From Comamonas sp. lk (GTDB lineage: Bacteria > Pseudomonadota > Gammaproteobacteria > Burkholderiales > Burkholderiaceae_C), in NCBI GenBank assembly GCA_945869165.1, contig CAMBNY010000021.1:1-41097 (forward strand): 41,097 nt of DNA. Reading direction: 5' to 3'. The first letter of the stretch is position 1. Each line of letters opens with the position of its first letter. The notes under the pieces are model-generated. The model saw nothing but the letters and a program-made list of their open reading frames with translations, searched no databases and was not told where the DNA came from. Shown in pieces: positions 9,048-18,097 of the stretch. The position numbers and the translations under genes were made by a program.

Positions 9048-10472
9048 TCAGTCGCACGCCGAAGCGATATAGGCTTTAAGTGCGTTCACATCGGCATCCA
9101 TCACTCGAACCCGTTTGGGCAAAGCCTCTATGCCTAAAAATTTGACCGGGCGCTCCGGCTCGCGGCCCAGCGCTTCCACAATCGTGGAGGCAAATTTGAT
9201 AGGCAAAGCAGTTTCGAGCACCACCATAGGAATACCGGCCTGGCGGACTTGCTGCGCGACTTTGAGGCCATCGGCAGTGTGGGTGTCGACCATCACACCA
9301 AAGCGCTGCCAGGTGTCGCGGATAGTGGCGATGCGGTCGGCGTGCGTACTTTTGCCACTGACGAAACCGTAAACATTTGCAGCCTGCGCAAAAAGCGGGT
9401 CAGCATGCAAATCGAAAGCGCCGGTGCGCGCCAGTCCGGCGCCGAACAAGTCCGCCACACGTGCGCCATCGCGGCCCAGCAAATCGAACACAAAGCGCTC
9501 AAAGTTGCTGGCCTTGGAAATATCCATGGACGGGCTCGACGTTTCATGCGTATCCGCACTCCCTCGCACGCGGTACACACCGGTACGAAAAAATTCGTCC
9601 AGCACATCGTTTTCGTTGGTGGCAACTACCAATTTGTCGATAGGCAAACCCATCATGCGTGCCACATGGCCGGCGCACACGTTGCCGAAGTTTCCGCTGG
9701 GTACACAAAAAGATACCCGCTCGGTGTTGGCAGTAGTGGCCTGGAAATAACCGGCAAAGTAATAGACCACTTGCGCCATCAGGCGCGCCCAGTTGATCGA
9801 ATTGACGGTACCGATTTTGTAGCGCTGCTTGAAGGCCAAGTCATTGGAGACGGCTTTCACCAAGTCCTGGCAATCGTCAAACACGCCACGAATGGCGATG
9901 TTGTGGATGTTGTCATCGAGCAGGCTAAACATCTGCGCCTGCTGAAATGGGCTCATCCGTCCGTCCGGGCTGGTCATAAAGACGCGAACGCCTTTTTTGC
10001 CCCGCATCGCATATTCGGCAGCGCTTCCGGTATCGCCACTGGTAGCGCCAAAAATATTCAGCTCTTCGCCGCGCCGCGCCAATTCGTATTCAAACAAATT
10101 GCCCAAGAGCTGCATGGCCATGTCTTTGAAAGCCAGCGTCGGGCCGTTGGACAAAGCCTCTAGGTACAGACCCTCTTGCAGCCGCTTAAGCGGCACTATG
10201 GCCTCACTGCCGAAGACATCTGAGGTATAGGTTTTGCGGCACAAGGCACGCAAATCAGCGGCAGGGATATCGTCCACATACAAGGACAAAATTTCAAAAG
10301 CCAAGTCCGCATAAGGCAAGCTGCGCCAGCGGCTTAATGTGGCGCTATCGACCTGCGGATAGTGCATCGGCAAGTACAGGCCGCCATCGGGCGACAGGCC
10401 TTCGAGCAATATCTCGCAAAAGCGCTTGGGCTCTGCCTGGCCTTTTGCGGCGCGGGTGGAGATGTACTGCAT
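9048..10472 (-). CDS. thrC: Threonine synthase
   Basis: PLP enzyme that converts O-phosphohomoserine to threonine. The PLP lysine is Lys116 in PTLAFKDMAM. The phosphate-binding GATSGDTGSAAEYA and the SINWARLMAQ stretch mark the bacterial/fungal long-form threonine synthase. The 474 residues fit. Its ATG shares one base with the hom stop (TGATG), so it is translationally coupled to hom. GGAAG in the end of hom serves as the ribosome binding site. No thrB lies next to it; homoserine kinase must be elsewhere, as is common in this order. Confidence 0.97.
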   Translation of the reverse strand: MQYISTRAAKGQAEPKRFCEILLEGLSPDGGLYLPMHYPQVDSATLSRWRSLPYADLAFEILSLYVDDIPAADLRALCRKTYTSDVFGSEAIVPLKRLQEGLYLEALSNGPTLAFKDMAMQLLGNLFEYELARRGEELNIFGATSGDTGSAAEYAMRGKKGVRVFMTSPDGRMSPFQQAQMFSLLDDNIHNIAIRGVFDDCQDLVKAVSNDLAFKQRYKIGTVNSINWARLMAQVVYYFAGYFQATTANTERVSFCVPSGNFGNVCAGHVARMMGLPIDKLVVATNENDVLDEFFRTGVYRVRGSADTHETSSPSMDISKASNFERFVFDLLGRDGARVADLFGAGLARTGAFDLHADPLFAQAANVYGFVSGKSTHADRIATIRDTWQRFGVMVDTHTADGLKVAQQVRQAGIPMVVLETALPIKFASTIVEALGREPERPVKFLGIEALPKRVRVMDADVNALKAYIASACD

Positions 10473-11794
10473 CAGGCCAACTCTTCCTTGCGAATGCGCA
10501 CGATGTTTTGCAGCACGGTGGGCAGCGCCTGCATACGCGCCAGCGCCGCGTCCATGCGCGCTTCCTGGCAGTCATGTGTCAGGATAATCAAGTCGGTTTG
10601 ACTCGCGCTGTCGCTATCGACTTCGTCGGCTTCGCGCTGCAGCACGGCATCAATGCTGATGTCGGCTTCGGCCAATATGCCGGTCACTTTGGCCAGCACG
10701 CCAGCCTGGTCAGCCACACGCAAACGTAGGTAGTAGCTGGTGACGACCTCGCTCATGGGCAGAATAGGTAAATCGCTCATCGCATTGGGCTGGAAGGCCA
10801 GATGCGGCACGCGCTGGGCGGGATCGGCAGTGTGCAAGCGGGTTACATCGACCAGATCGGCGATGACGGCGCTGGCAGTGGGCTCGGAACCTGCTCCCTT
10901 GCCGTAATACAAAGTGGTGCCAACCGCATCGCCCTGAACCACCACTGCGTTCATGGCGCCCTCCACATTCGCAATCAATCGCTTAGATGGCACCAAACTT
11001 GGATGGATGCGCAGCTCGATACCTTCGGGGCGACGCTTGGCGATACCCAGCAACTTAATGCGGTAACCCAATTGCTCTGCATAGCGAATGTCTTGCGCAG
11101 ATAGTTTGGTAATGCCTTCGACGTAGGCCTTGTCAAACTGCACGGGTACGCCAAACGCGATGGCAGACATGATGGTCGCTTTATGACCGGCATCAATGCC
11201 TTCTATGTCAAAGGTCGGATCCGCCTCGGCATAACCCAGACGTTGCGCTTCTTTAAGCACGTCTGCAAAATCAAGACCTTTACTACGCATTTCCGATAGG
11301 ATGAAATTGGTAGTTCCGTTAATGATCCCCGCAATCCACTCGATACGATTGGCGGTCAAGCCCTCACGCAAGGCTTTGATAATAGGGATACCGCCAGCAA
11401 CTGCAGCTTCGAATGCCACTATCACGCCTTTGGCCGACGCAGCTGCAAAAATCTCAGTCCCATGCACCGCTAGTAAAGCTTTGTTGGCCGTCACCACATG
11501 TTTTCCAGCCGCTATGGCTTCCAGAACCAGCGTCTTGGCAATACCGTAACCACCGATTAGCTCAATGACGATGTCAATATTAGGGTTAGCCAGAACCGCA
11601 CGGGCATCGTCCACCACAGCAACATCTGCGCCCACAATGGACCGCGCACGCTCCGTATCCAAGTCCGCCACCATGGTGATTTCAATCCCTCGTCCCGCGC
11701 GACGTTGGATTTCAGGTTGATTACGCTTGAGTACATTGAATGTTCCGGTGCCTACCACACCGATGCCAAGGAGACCTACTTGAATGGGTTTCAT
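10472..11794 (-). CDS. hom: Homoserine dehydrogenase
   Basis: NAD(P)-dependent reduction of aspartate semialdehyde to homoserine, the branch point to threonine and methionine. The nucleotide-binding fold is at the N-terminus (GLLGIGVVGTGTF, residues 8-20). The catalytic region has AGIINGTTNFI, LGYAEADPTFDIEG and GHKATIM. A C-terminal ACT domain (about 355-435) fits allosteric feedback by threonine. There is no fused aspartokinase. The 440 residues match monofunctional enzymes. It is 81 bases downstream of alaA if that ends at 11847 and begins the coupled hom-thrC pair. Confidence 0.97.
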   Translation of the reverse strand: MKPIQVGLLGIGVVGTGTFNVLKRNQPEIQRRAGRGIEITMVADLDTERARSIVGADVAVVDDARAVLANPNIDIVIELIGGYGIAKTLVLEAIAAGKHVVTANKALLAVHGTEIFAAASAKGVIVAFEAAVAGGIPIIKALREGLTANRIEWIAGIINGTTNFILSEMRSKGLDFADVLKEAQRLGYAEADPTFDIEGIDAGHKATIMSAIAFGVPVQFDKAYVEGITKLSAQDIRYAEQLGYRIKLLGIAKRRPEGIELRIHPSLVPSKRLIANVEGAMNAVVVQGDAVGTTLYYGKGAGSEPTASAVIADLVDVTRLHTADPAQRVPHLAFQPNAMSDLPILPMSEVVTSYYLRLRVADQAGVLAKVTGILAEADISIDAVLQREADEVDSDSASQTDLIILTHDCQEARMDAALARMQALPTVLQNIVRIRKEELA

Positions 11795-11846
11795 ATCGCT
11801 CTTATAAAAATCACACTATCAAATCGAAAACTGCCAGGGCGCTCAG

Positions 11847-13076
11847 TCATGCAATTGCATGGCTCAAGCGGTACCGCTCCAAAAACCGCGCCAAGCGCCC
11901 AATAGCTTCACGCAAATCATCCTCATGCGGCAAAAATACAATCCGAAAATGGTCCGGTGCTTCCCAGTTGAAACCAGTGCCCTGCACCAGCATCACGCGG
12001 GTTTCTTGCAATACATCAAGGAAAAATTGCTGGTCGTCCGCAATCGGGTACATATTGGGGTCCAGGCGCGGAAACATATACAAGGCCGCACGCGGTTTGA
12101 CGCAGCTGACACCGGGAATGGCGGTGATCAGCTCATACGCCAAATCGCGCTGGCGGCGCAGGCGCCCACCTTCGCACACTAAATCGTCAATACTTTGGTA
12201 GCCGCCCAGTGCGGTTTGAATCGCATACTGGCCCGGCACATTGGCGCACAAGCGCATATTCGAAAGCATGTTTAAGCCCTCGATGTAGTCTTTGGCATAG
12301 CGCTTGTCGCCGGACAATGCCAACCAGCCCGCCCGGTAGCCGCAGGAGCGGTAGCTTTTGGACAGCGAGTTGAAAGTCAGCGTCAACACATCGTGGCTCA
12401 GCGAGCCAATAGCCGTATGGCGCACACCGTCATAGAGGACTTTGTCGTACACCTCGTCGGCAAACAGCACCAAACCATGTTCGCGGGCAATCGCCACGAT
12501 CTCTAGCAACAGTGCGTCGGAATACAGCGCGCCGGTCGGGTTGTTGGGGTTGATGACCACAATGCCTTTGGTACGCGGCGTGATCTTGGCGCGGATATCG
12601 GCCACATCGGGCATCCAGCCCTTGGACTCATCGCAGCGGTAATGCACCGGTGTGCCGCCAGACAGACTGGCCGCGGCGGTCCACAAAGGGTAATCCGGCG
12701 CAGGCAAGAGCAGCTCGTCACCGTCGTCGAGCAGACCGTTGGTCGCCATCACAATCAGCTCGCTGGCACCGTTACCCAGGTAAATATCATCCAAGGTCAC
12801 GCCCTTGATGCCCTGTTTCTGGGTTTCGTGCATGACCGCTTTGCGCGCCGCAAAAATGCCTTTGCTATCCGAATAACCGGACGAATTGGGCAAATTGCGG
12901 ATCATGTCCTGCTGGATTTCCTCGGGCGCATCAAAACCAAAAACCGCCAGGTTGCCGATATTGAGCTTGATGATTTTTTGCCCGTCGTCTTCCATTTGCC
13001 GCGCGCGGTCCATGATGGGGCCGCGAATGTCATAACAGACGTTCGCTAATTTGGCGGATTTTTGAATGGTTTTCAA
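11847..13076 (-). CDS. alaA: Alanine-synthesising aminotransferase, AlaA type
   Basis: Fold-type I PLP aminotransferase close to E. coli AlaA, which makes alanine from pyruvate and glutamate. The match runs the whole length: KLANVCYDIRGP at the start, NPNNPTGALYS, FADEVYDKVLYD and Lys242 (counted from the GTG start) in FNSLSKSYRSCGYRAGW as the PLP lysine, then MRLCANVPGQYAIQTALGG. Starts in this frame are GTG 13082 and TTG 13076. I prefer TTG because CGGAG lies five bases before it, while it would touch the GTG; the resulting N-terminus KTIQKSAKL aligns with AlaA. First gene of the hom-thrC run, suggesting a pyruvate/aspartate amino-acid operon. Confidence 0.88.
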   Translation of the reverse strand: MKTIQKSAKLANVCYDIRGPIMDRARQMEDDGQKIIKLNIGNLAVFGFDAPEEIQQDMIRNLPNSSGYSDSKGIFAARKAVMHETQKQGIKGVTLDDIYLGNGASELIVMATNGLLDDGDELLLPAPDYPLWTAAASLSGGTPVHYRCDESKGWMPDVADIRAKITPRTKGIVVINPNNPTGALYSDALLLEIVAIAREHGLVLFADEVYDKVLYDGVRHTAIGSLSHDVLTLTFNSLSKSYRSCGYRAGWLALSGDKRYAKDYIEGLNMLSNMRLCANVPGQYAIQTALGGYQSIDDLVCEGGRLRRQRDLAYELITAIPGVSCVKPRAALYMFPRLDPNMYPIADDQQFFLDVLQETRVMLVQGTGFNWEAPDHFRIVFLPHEDDLREAIGRLARFLERYRLSHAIA

Positions 13077-13180
13077 TGTCACTCCGATGCAAACACACTA
13101 AGGGGCGAAACCTATAATTTGACCACAGTTCAGCACTTTTACTCGGCACAGGCCGGCCTTCGGGCTCGTATTCATCCAAC

Positions 13181-13546
13181 ATGAAACTTCAAGCAGACCA
13201 GGCTCAGGGCCCCAGTCTCACCGGCTACGGACCGGGCTGGATCGCCATTAACGGCGAAAAGGTGATGCACAGCATGCTGCTCAGCAGTATGGGCCACCGG
13301 CAGGCCTGGGGCTGCGAGGATTTTGCAAGGCTAAGCGCAGCGCAGTTTGACTGCCTGGCCGATTGGGGCGCCGAACTGGTGCTTTTTGGCAGCGGCGAGC
13401 GCCTTCGATTCCCACAAGCGCAGTGGCTGACCAGCCTTTACGCGCAGCGCATCGGGGTGGAAACCATGGACACCCCGGCGGCCTGTCGCACCTTCAATTT
13501 TCTGGCTGCCGAAGGCCGCAAGGTGGTTGCTGCTTTACTGGTGTAG
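13181..13546 (+). CDS. Mth938-like (DUF498) domain protein
   Basis: Small soluble protein, 121 residues, of the Mth938/DUF498 family, related to the mitochondrial complex I assembly factor NDUFAF3. The biochemical role in bacteria is not settled. Features that place it: YGPGWIAINGE near the N-terminus, the central LVLFGSGERLRFP, GVETMDTPAACRTFNFLAAEGRKVVAAL at the end (a typical family tail). The ATG at 13181 has no clear Shine-Dalgarno sequence. It is divergent from alaA; TATAAT at 13113-13118 could be its -10 but lacks a -35. Confidence 0.85.
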   Translation: MKLQADQAQGPSLTGYGPGWIAINGEKVMHSMLLSSMGHRQAWGCEDFARLSAAQFDCLADWGAELVLFGSGERLRFPQAQWLTSLYAQRIGVETMDTPAACRTFNFLAAEGRKVVAALLV

Positions 13547-13627
13547 TGCAAGCACACTCCCCGGATGGGAAAGGCCCCACGTTTTTTCAGCGTAAAATAA
13601 CGGGTTGACGCCGCCGCGCGATAAGTT

Positions 13628-13636
13628 TTATCCACA
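13628..13636 (+). promoter_or_regulatory. Consensus DnaA-box sequence upstream of bcp
   Basis: TTATCCACA, identical to the strong E. coli DnaA box R1, lies 47 bases before the bcp start. TTGACG (13605-13610) lies just upstream and could be a -35 for bcp, with the box overlapping the -10 area. One such 9-mer is not very unlikely in a window of this size. Confidence 0.3.
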
Positions 13637-13683
13637 GCGCAACGGCTTGCCTGACACATTCTGCACGCGAGATTCAATACCCT

Positions 13684-14160
13684 ATGGCGATCGTTGTCAA
13701 CAAACCCCTACCCGAATTTGAAGCCAACGCCACTGGTGGCGTACGGGTAACCAACAACTCGCACGTGGGCAAGACCCTGGTGCTATATTTTTACCCCAAA
13801 GATAATACGCCCGGTTGCACCACCGAAGCCATGCAGTTCCGCGACCATTATGTGGATTTTGTGAAGGCCGGCAGCCAGGTTTTTGGCGTGTCGCGCGACA
13901 ACATGAAATCCCATGACGAGTTCAAAGCCCGCCTGGAGTTGCCTTTTGAGTTGATAGCCGATACCGAAGAGAAAATGTGCCATATGTTTGGCGTGGTCAA
14001 AAACAAGATCATGTATGGCAAAAAGGTCAAGGGTATCGAACGCAGCACCTTTCTGATCGGCCCCGATGGGCTGGTCAAAGAAGAATGGCGCGGCCTGAAA
14101 GTACCGGGACATGTAGAAGAGGTTTTGCAGGCGGTCAAATCGCTCAACGCCAAGGCTTGA
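13684..14160 (+). CDS. bcp: Thiol peroxidase of the BCP/PrxQ family
   Basis: Peroxiredoxin that reduces peroxides with electrons from thioredoxin. The peroxidatic cysteine is Cys45 in YPKDNTPGCTTEA. The five-residues-later resolving cysteine of E. coli BCP is absent here (Met50). The only other cysteine is Cys99 (EKMCHMFG), so the enzyme is either 1-Cys or uses a different partner. The catalytic Thr42 and the conserved Arg in ERSTFLI are present. The length of 158 residues is normal. A rho-independent terminator follows at 14253-14282, before phoH. Confidence 0.93.
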   Translation: MAIVVNKPLPEFEANATGGVRVTNNSHVGKTLVLYFYPKDNTPGCTTEAMQFRDHYVDFVKAGSQVFGVSRDNMKSHDEFKARLELPFELIADTEEKMCHMFGVVKNKIMYGKKVKGIERSTFLIGPDGLVKEEWRGLKVPGHVEEVLQAVKSLNAKA

Positions 14161-14252
14161 ACGCCTTTTCCTTCCGCTTCTCCACTTCATTTTCCTGCAA
14201 TTGGCCTCATGCATAATGGCTCAATGCCAGCGAATGAATTCTTCCCCGACAG

Positions 14253-14282
14253 AGGCCGCCTCATACCAAGGTGGCCTTTTTT
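14253..14282 (+). terminator. Rho-independent terminator after bcp
   Basis: AGGCCGCCT (14253-14261) pairs with AGGTGGCCT (14269-14277) as a 9-bp stem with one G-T pair and a seven-base loop. Six T bases follow at once (14277-14282). It separates bcp from the PhoH gene. Confidence 0.85.
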
Positions 14283-14331
14283 GTGTCCGACGATGATCGC
14301 CACCTGATTTTTATTTCCCGAGTTCTACGAC

Positions 14332-16062
14332 ATGCCATTGCCACCCGCGCCGACCAAGCCCGCTGACAAACTCTCCCCATCTGCTTTCTCCAAGTCAGGC
14401 CCACAGGGCAAGCCTGCAAGTGCTAAACGTCCAGCCGCAGCAAGCGAACTAGAGGCCAGAGCGCCAGCGCGTATCGCGCGACTAGAGCAACAAGCCGCCC
14501 CCGCCATGGTGGCCCAAGTGATTCCCATCACGGCAGCACTGCCTGGCAGCGGCAACACGCAAGCGCGCGCGCCGCAGATCGAAGCGCGAATCCAGCCGGC
14601 CGACGGACAGTCGGCCGCCACCAAAGCGGTGGGCAAAGCAGGTGCCCGTGGAGAGAAAAAAACACGGCGAACCGGTCCGGCCAAGTTATTCGTACTGGAC
14701 ACCAACGTCCTGCTGCACGACCCGATGTGCCTGTTCCGCTTTGAGGAGCACGATATTTTCCTGCCAATGATTGTGCTGGAGGAACTAGACGGGCACAAAA
14801 AAGGCATGACCGAGGTGGCGCGCAATGCGCGGCAAACCAGCCGCACTTTGGACGCATTGGCGGGCACACCGGGCGCCGACATCAGCAGTGGCTTCAAACT
14901 CGATACCACCGGCCAACGCGAAGCCAAGGGCAAGCTCATGTTCCAAACCCTGGCGCTTGACTACAGCCTACCGGGCAGTTTGCCGCAGGGCAAGGCGGAC
15001 AACCAGATATTGGGCGTGGTAGCCGCCTTGCGCACCCAAAATGCGCCGCGCGAAGTGGTGCTGGTGTCCAAAGACATCAATATGCGGGTCAAGGCCCGTG
15101 CGCTGGGGCTGGCCACCGACGATTACCAGAACGACAAAACGCTGGAAGATGGCGATTTGCTGTATTCCGGCGCCATGGCCTTACCGCTCGATTTTTGGGC
15201 CACCCACGGACAGAAAATTGAGAGCTGGCAGCAAGGCCAACACACTTTTTACAAAATCGATGGCCCTACCGTGCCGCAGATGTTGATCAACCAGTTTGTG
15301 TATTTCGAGTCGCCCGGCGAACCTAGCCTGTACGCCCGCGTCACAGAAATCCGTGGCAATACGGCAGTTCTCAAAACCCTGCGCGATTTCAACCATTTGA
15401 AGAACGCAGTCTGGGGCGTAACCACGCGCAACCGCGAGCAAAATTTTGCAATGAATTTGCTCACTGATCCGGATGTGGACTTTGTCACGTTGACTGGAAC
15501 TGCTGGTACCGGCAAGACCTTGATGGCCTTGGCCGCCGGTCTCACGCAAGTGCTGGACGATCGGCGCTACACCGAGATCATCGTCACCCGCGCTACCGTC
15601 AGTGTGGGCGAGGACATCGGCTTCCTGCCGGGCACCGAAGAAGAAAAAATGGGCCCCTGGATGGGTGCGCTGGACGACAACTTAGAGGTGCTAGGTAAAA
15701 CCGACAGCAGCGCTGGCGAATGGGGCCGTGCTGCCACGTCGGAGCTGATCCGTAGCCGCATCAAAATCAAAAGCATGAACTTCATGCGAGGGCGCACGTT
15801 CTTGAATAAGTATGTCATCATCGACGAGGCGCAAAACCTGACGCCCAAGCAAATGAAGACCTTGATCACCCGCGCTGGACCCGGCACCAAAATCGTATGC
15901 ATGGGTAATTTGGCGCAAATCGATACGCCTTACCTGACGGAAGGCTCATCGGGCTTGACTTTCGCGGTAGACCGCTTCAAAGGTTGGCCGCATGGCGGGC
16001 ACATCACCTTAGCGCGCGGTGAGCGCTCGCGCCTGGCGGATTTCGCCAGCGACGTACTGTAG
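14332..16062 (+). CDS. PIN-PhoH family ATPase/ribonuclease
   Basis: Two-domain protein with a PIN nuclease domain and a PhoH helicase-like ATPase, of the YlaK/PhoH2 type; probably cuts or unwinds RNA in the cytosol, the physiological target being unknown. PIN acids: Asp123 in FVLDTNVLLHDP, Glu150/151 and Asp248 in LVSKDINMR. PhoH domain: Walker A GTAGTGKT at 389-396, then VGEDIGFLPG, and Walker B YVIIDEAQNLT. The first 115 residues are a Pro/Ala/Lys-rich, probably disordered extension. The 576 residues are long for the family because of it. The Shine-Dalgarno is weak. It converges on dnaB with nine bases between stops. Confidence 0.92.
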   Translation: MPLPPAPTKPADKLSPSAFSKSGPQGKPASAKRPAAASELEARAPARIARLEQQAAPAMVAQVIPITAALPGSGNTQARAPQIEARIQPADGQSAATKAVGKAGARGEKKTRRTGPAKLFVLDTNVLLHDPMCLFRFEEHDIFLPMIVLEELDGHKKGMTEVARNARQTSRTLDALAGTPGADISSGFKLDTTGQREAKGKLMFQTLALDYSLPGSLPQGKADNQILGVVAALRTQNAPREVVLVSKDINMRVKARALGLATDDYQNDKTLEDGDLLYSGAMALPLDFWATHGQKIESWQQGQHTFYKIDGPTVPQMLINQFVYFESPGEPSLYARVTEIRGNTAVLKTLRDFNHLKNAVWGVTTRNREQNFAMNLLTDPDVDFVTLTGTAGTGKTLMALAAGLTQVLDDRRYTEIIVTRATVSVGEDIGFLPGTEEEKMGPWMGALDDNLEVLGKTDSSAGEWGRAATSELIRSRIKIKSMNFMRGRTFLNKYVIIDEAQNLTPKQMKTLITRAGPGTKIVCMGNLAQIDTPYLTEGSSGLTFAVDRFKGWPHGGHITLARGERSRLADFASDVL

Positions 16063-16071
16063 GCCTGCTAC

Positions 16072-17472
16072 CTAAAAGTCCCCACCTCCGCCGTGCGCCA
16101 GGTTTTCAAACTTGGTGATATTGCGCAGGAAGGCCAGCTTGACGGTACCGGTAGGGCCGTTACGCTGCTTGGCGATGATGATCTCGGCGACGCCCGGCTC
16201 TTTGCATGCCTCTTTGGTGTAGTACTCGTCGCGGTAAATAAACATGATGATGTCAGCATCCTGTTCAATCGCACCGGACTCGCGCAAATCGCTCATCATG
16301 GGGCGCTTGTCGGGTCGCTGCTCTACGCTACGGTTAAGCTGTGACAAGGCCAGTACCGGGCATTTGAGTTCACGCGCCAGCATCTTCAGGCCGCGAGAAA
16401 TTTCGCCCAATTCGGTAGCGCGGTTTTCTCCGTCGCTGCTTCCGTTCATAAGTTGCAGATAGTCCACTACGATCAGTCCGAGTTGCCCGCAGCTACGCGA
16501 CAAGCGGCGGGCGCTCGAGCGCAAGTCACTAGAACTTAAACCCGCGCTCTCGTCGATATGCAGGGAAATATTGCGTAATTTTTCGATAGTTTCCGCAAGC
16601 CTCGGCCACTCCTCCTCGGTCAGTTTTCCGGTGCGCAAGTGGCTTTGATCAATACGGCCGATAGAACCCACGATACGCACCGCCAATTGCGCTGCGCCCA
16701 TCTCCATAGAAAACACCGCGACGGGCAGGCCTTCATTGAGGGCAACATGTTCGGCAATATTGATCGCAAGTGCGGTCTTCCCCATCGACGGTCGGGCGGC
16801 AAGCACCACCAGATCACCGGCTTGCAGACCAGCGGTCATACGGTCTAGATCGTAAAAACCGGTAGGCACCCCAGTAACATCATTGGGGTTATCTGCCATC
16901 TCCTGCACACGGTCCATCAGCTTGACGACCAGGCTCTCCATGGCCTGAAAGCCGTCGCTGTTGCGCTTACCCTGTTCGCCGATATTGAATATTTTTTGCT
17001 CGGCCTGGTCCACGATATCGGAGACGGCCCGCCCTTGGGTGTTGAAGGCGCTGGTAGCGATATCGTCGCTGGCTGTCACCAACTTTCGCAGAATAGACCG
17101 GTCCCGCACAATTTCTGCATAGCGGCGAATATTGGCCGCGCTGGGCACGTACTGCGCCAGCGAATTGAGATAGACCATGCCACCAATGTCATCACCGTGG
17201 CCCTGACTTTGCAAATGTTCGTATACCGTGATGACGTCGGCCGGGCGACTGCTATTGATCAGAGAGCCAATGGCGGCAAACACCAGTTTGTGCTCGTAAC
17301 GGTAAAAATCACCCTCCTGCACCACATCGCTCACGCGGTCCCAGGCATTGTTGTCCAAGAGCAAGCCGCCCAGCACGCTGGACTCACCTTCAATAGAGTG
17401 CGGCGGAATGCGCAGTTGCGCCAGTTGCCTGTCGGGCACCACATCGTCCGGCTCTAAACCGTCTTCAGACAT
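16072..17472 (-). CDS. dnaB: Replicative DNA helicase DnaB
   Basis: Hexameric 5'-3' helicase that opens the replication fork and recruits primase. The N-terminal DnaB domain includes PPHSIEGESSVLGGLLLDN and ADVITVYEHL. The RecA-like domain has Walker A ARPSMGKTALAIN, then FSMEMGAAQL and LIVVDYLQLM (Walker B), and the tail AKQRNGPTGTVKL. I start at ATG 17472 (466 residues, normal) because AAAGGA lies seven to eight bases upstream; an earlier GTG/ATG frame extension to 17523 has no site and overlaps the terminator side of the gap. No intein is present. It follows the rplI terminator, so it probably has its own promoter. Confidence 0.96.
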   Translation of the reverse strand: MSEDGLEPDDVVPDRQLAQLRIPPHSIEGESSVLGGLLLDNNAWDRVSDVVQEGDFYRYEHKLVFAAIGSLINSSRPADVITVYEHLQSQGHGDDIGGMVYLNSLAQYVPSAANIRRYAEIVRDRSILRKLVTASDDIATSAFNTQGRAVSDIVDQAEQKIFNIGEQGKRNSDGFQAMESLVVKLMDRVQEMADNPNDVTGVPTGFYDLDRMTAGLQAGDLVVLAARPSMGKTALAINIAEHVALNEGLPVAVFSMEMGAAQLAVRIVGSIGRIDQSHLRTGKLTEEEWPRLAETIEKLRNISLHIDESAGLSSSDLRSSARRLSRSCGQLGLIVVDYLQLMNGSSDGENRATELGEISRGLKMLARELKCPVLALSQLNRSVEQRPDKRPMMSDLRESGAIEQDADIIMFIYRDEYYTKEACKEPGVAEIIIAKQRNGPTGTVKLAFLRNITKFENLAHGGGGDF

Positions 17473-17540
17473 GCATCCATCCTTTTGTTTACCAACGTCG
17501 AGAGCCGATGAGCCCTGTTCCAACGATTCCGGATTCCATT

Positions 17541-17574
17541 AAAAAAGCCGCGAGGGCTAGCCCAGGCGGCTTTT
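17541..17574 (-). terminator. Rho-independent terminator after rplI
   Basis: Read on the minus strand, AAAAGCCGC (17574-17566) pairs perfectly with GCGGCTTTT (17551-17543) and the T-run extends to six. The 14-base loop contains GGGCTAGCCC, which can extend the structure. It ends the rpsF-priB-rpsR-rplI transcript before dnaB. The plus-strand version has only four Ts. Confidence 0.85.
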
Positions 17575-17633
17575 GGAGCCAGGTGTCGCGGGGCCGAAGC
17601 CCTACAGCTTAACCTGAACGCGACCGGAATCGA

Positions 17634-18086
17634 TCAGGCCGATTCGCCGTAAACCGACACAGTGATATCCACCACAACGTCGGTATGCAAAGACACGCTG
17701 ACTTGGGTGTCGCCAACTACTTTGATGGGGCCATTGGGCATACGAACGTTGGATTTAACGACTTCATAGCCGCCTTTAACCAATTCTTCGGCAATGTCAG
17801 CATTGGTAACCGAACCGAACAGGCGGCCATCAACGCCGGCTTTTTGAGTCAACTTGATGGCGGTTCCAGCCAGCTTTTCACCCAGCTTTTGGCTCGCGGC
17901 CAATTTGGCCGCCGCCGCTTTTTCTAATTCAACGCGACGTGCTTCGAATTCGGCCTTGGCCGACTCGGTAGCACGACGAGCGCGGCCAGAAGGGATCAAA
18001 AAATTACGGGCATAGCCGTCTTTAACTTTGACGATTTCACCCAGATTACCCAGGTTGACGACCTTGTCGAGCAGAATAATTTGCAT
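17634..18086 (-). CDS. rplI: 50S ribosomal protein L9
   Basis: Ribosomal protein bL9, 150 residues, with the family signature in the N-terminal domain: [21 protein letters not shown] followed by [14 protein letters not shown] central connecting helix (about 41-75, rich in Ala, Glu, Lys) leads to the C-terminal domain with [16 protein letters not shown] lies seven bases before the ATG. It follows rpsR by 11 bases and is the last gene of the S6 operon, ended by the terminator at 17541-17574. Confidence 0.98.
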   Translation of the reverse strand: MQIILLDKVVNLGNLGEIVKVKDGYARNFLIPSGRARRATESAKAEFEARRVELEKAAAAKLAASQKLGEKLAGTAIKLTQKAGVDGRLFGSVTNADIAEELVKGGYEVVKSNVRMPNGPIKVVGDTQVSVSLHTDVVVDITVSVYGESA

Positions 18087-18097
18087 GGTCGAGCTCC

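Noticed and set aside
14225-14308. Short open frame running through the bcp terminator (leader-peptide-like)
   Set aside because: No good ribosome binding site, and the stem plus T-run is explained as the bcp terminator; no regulatory codon run is present.
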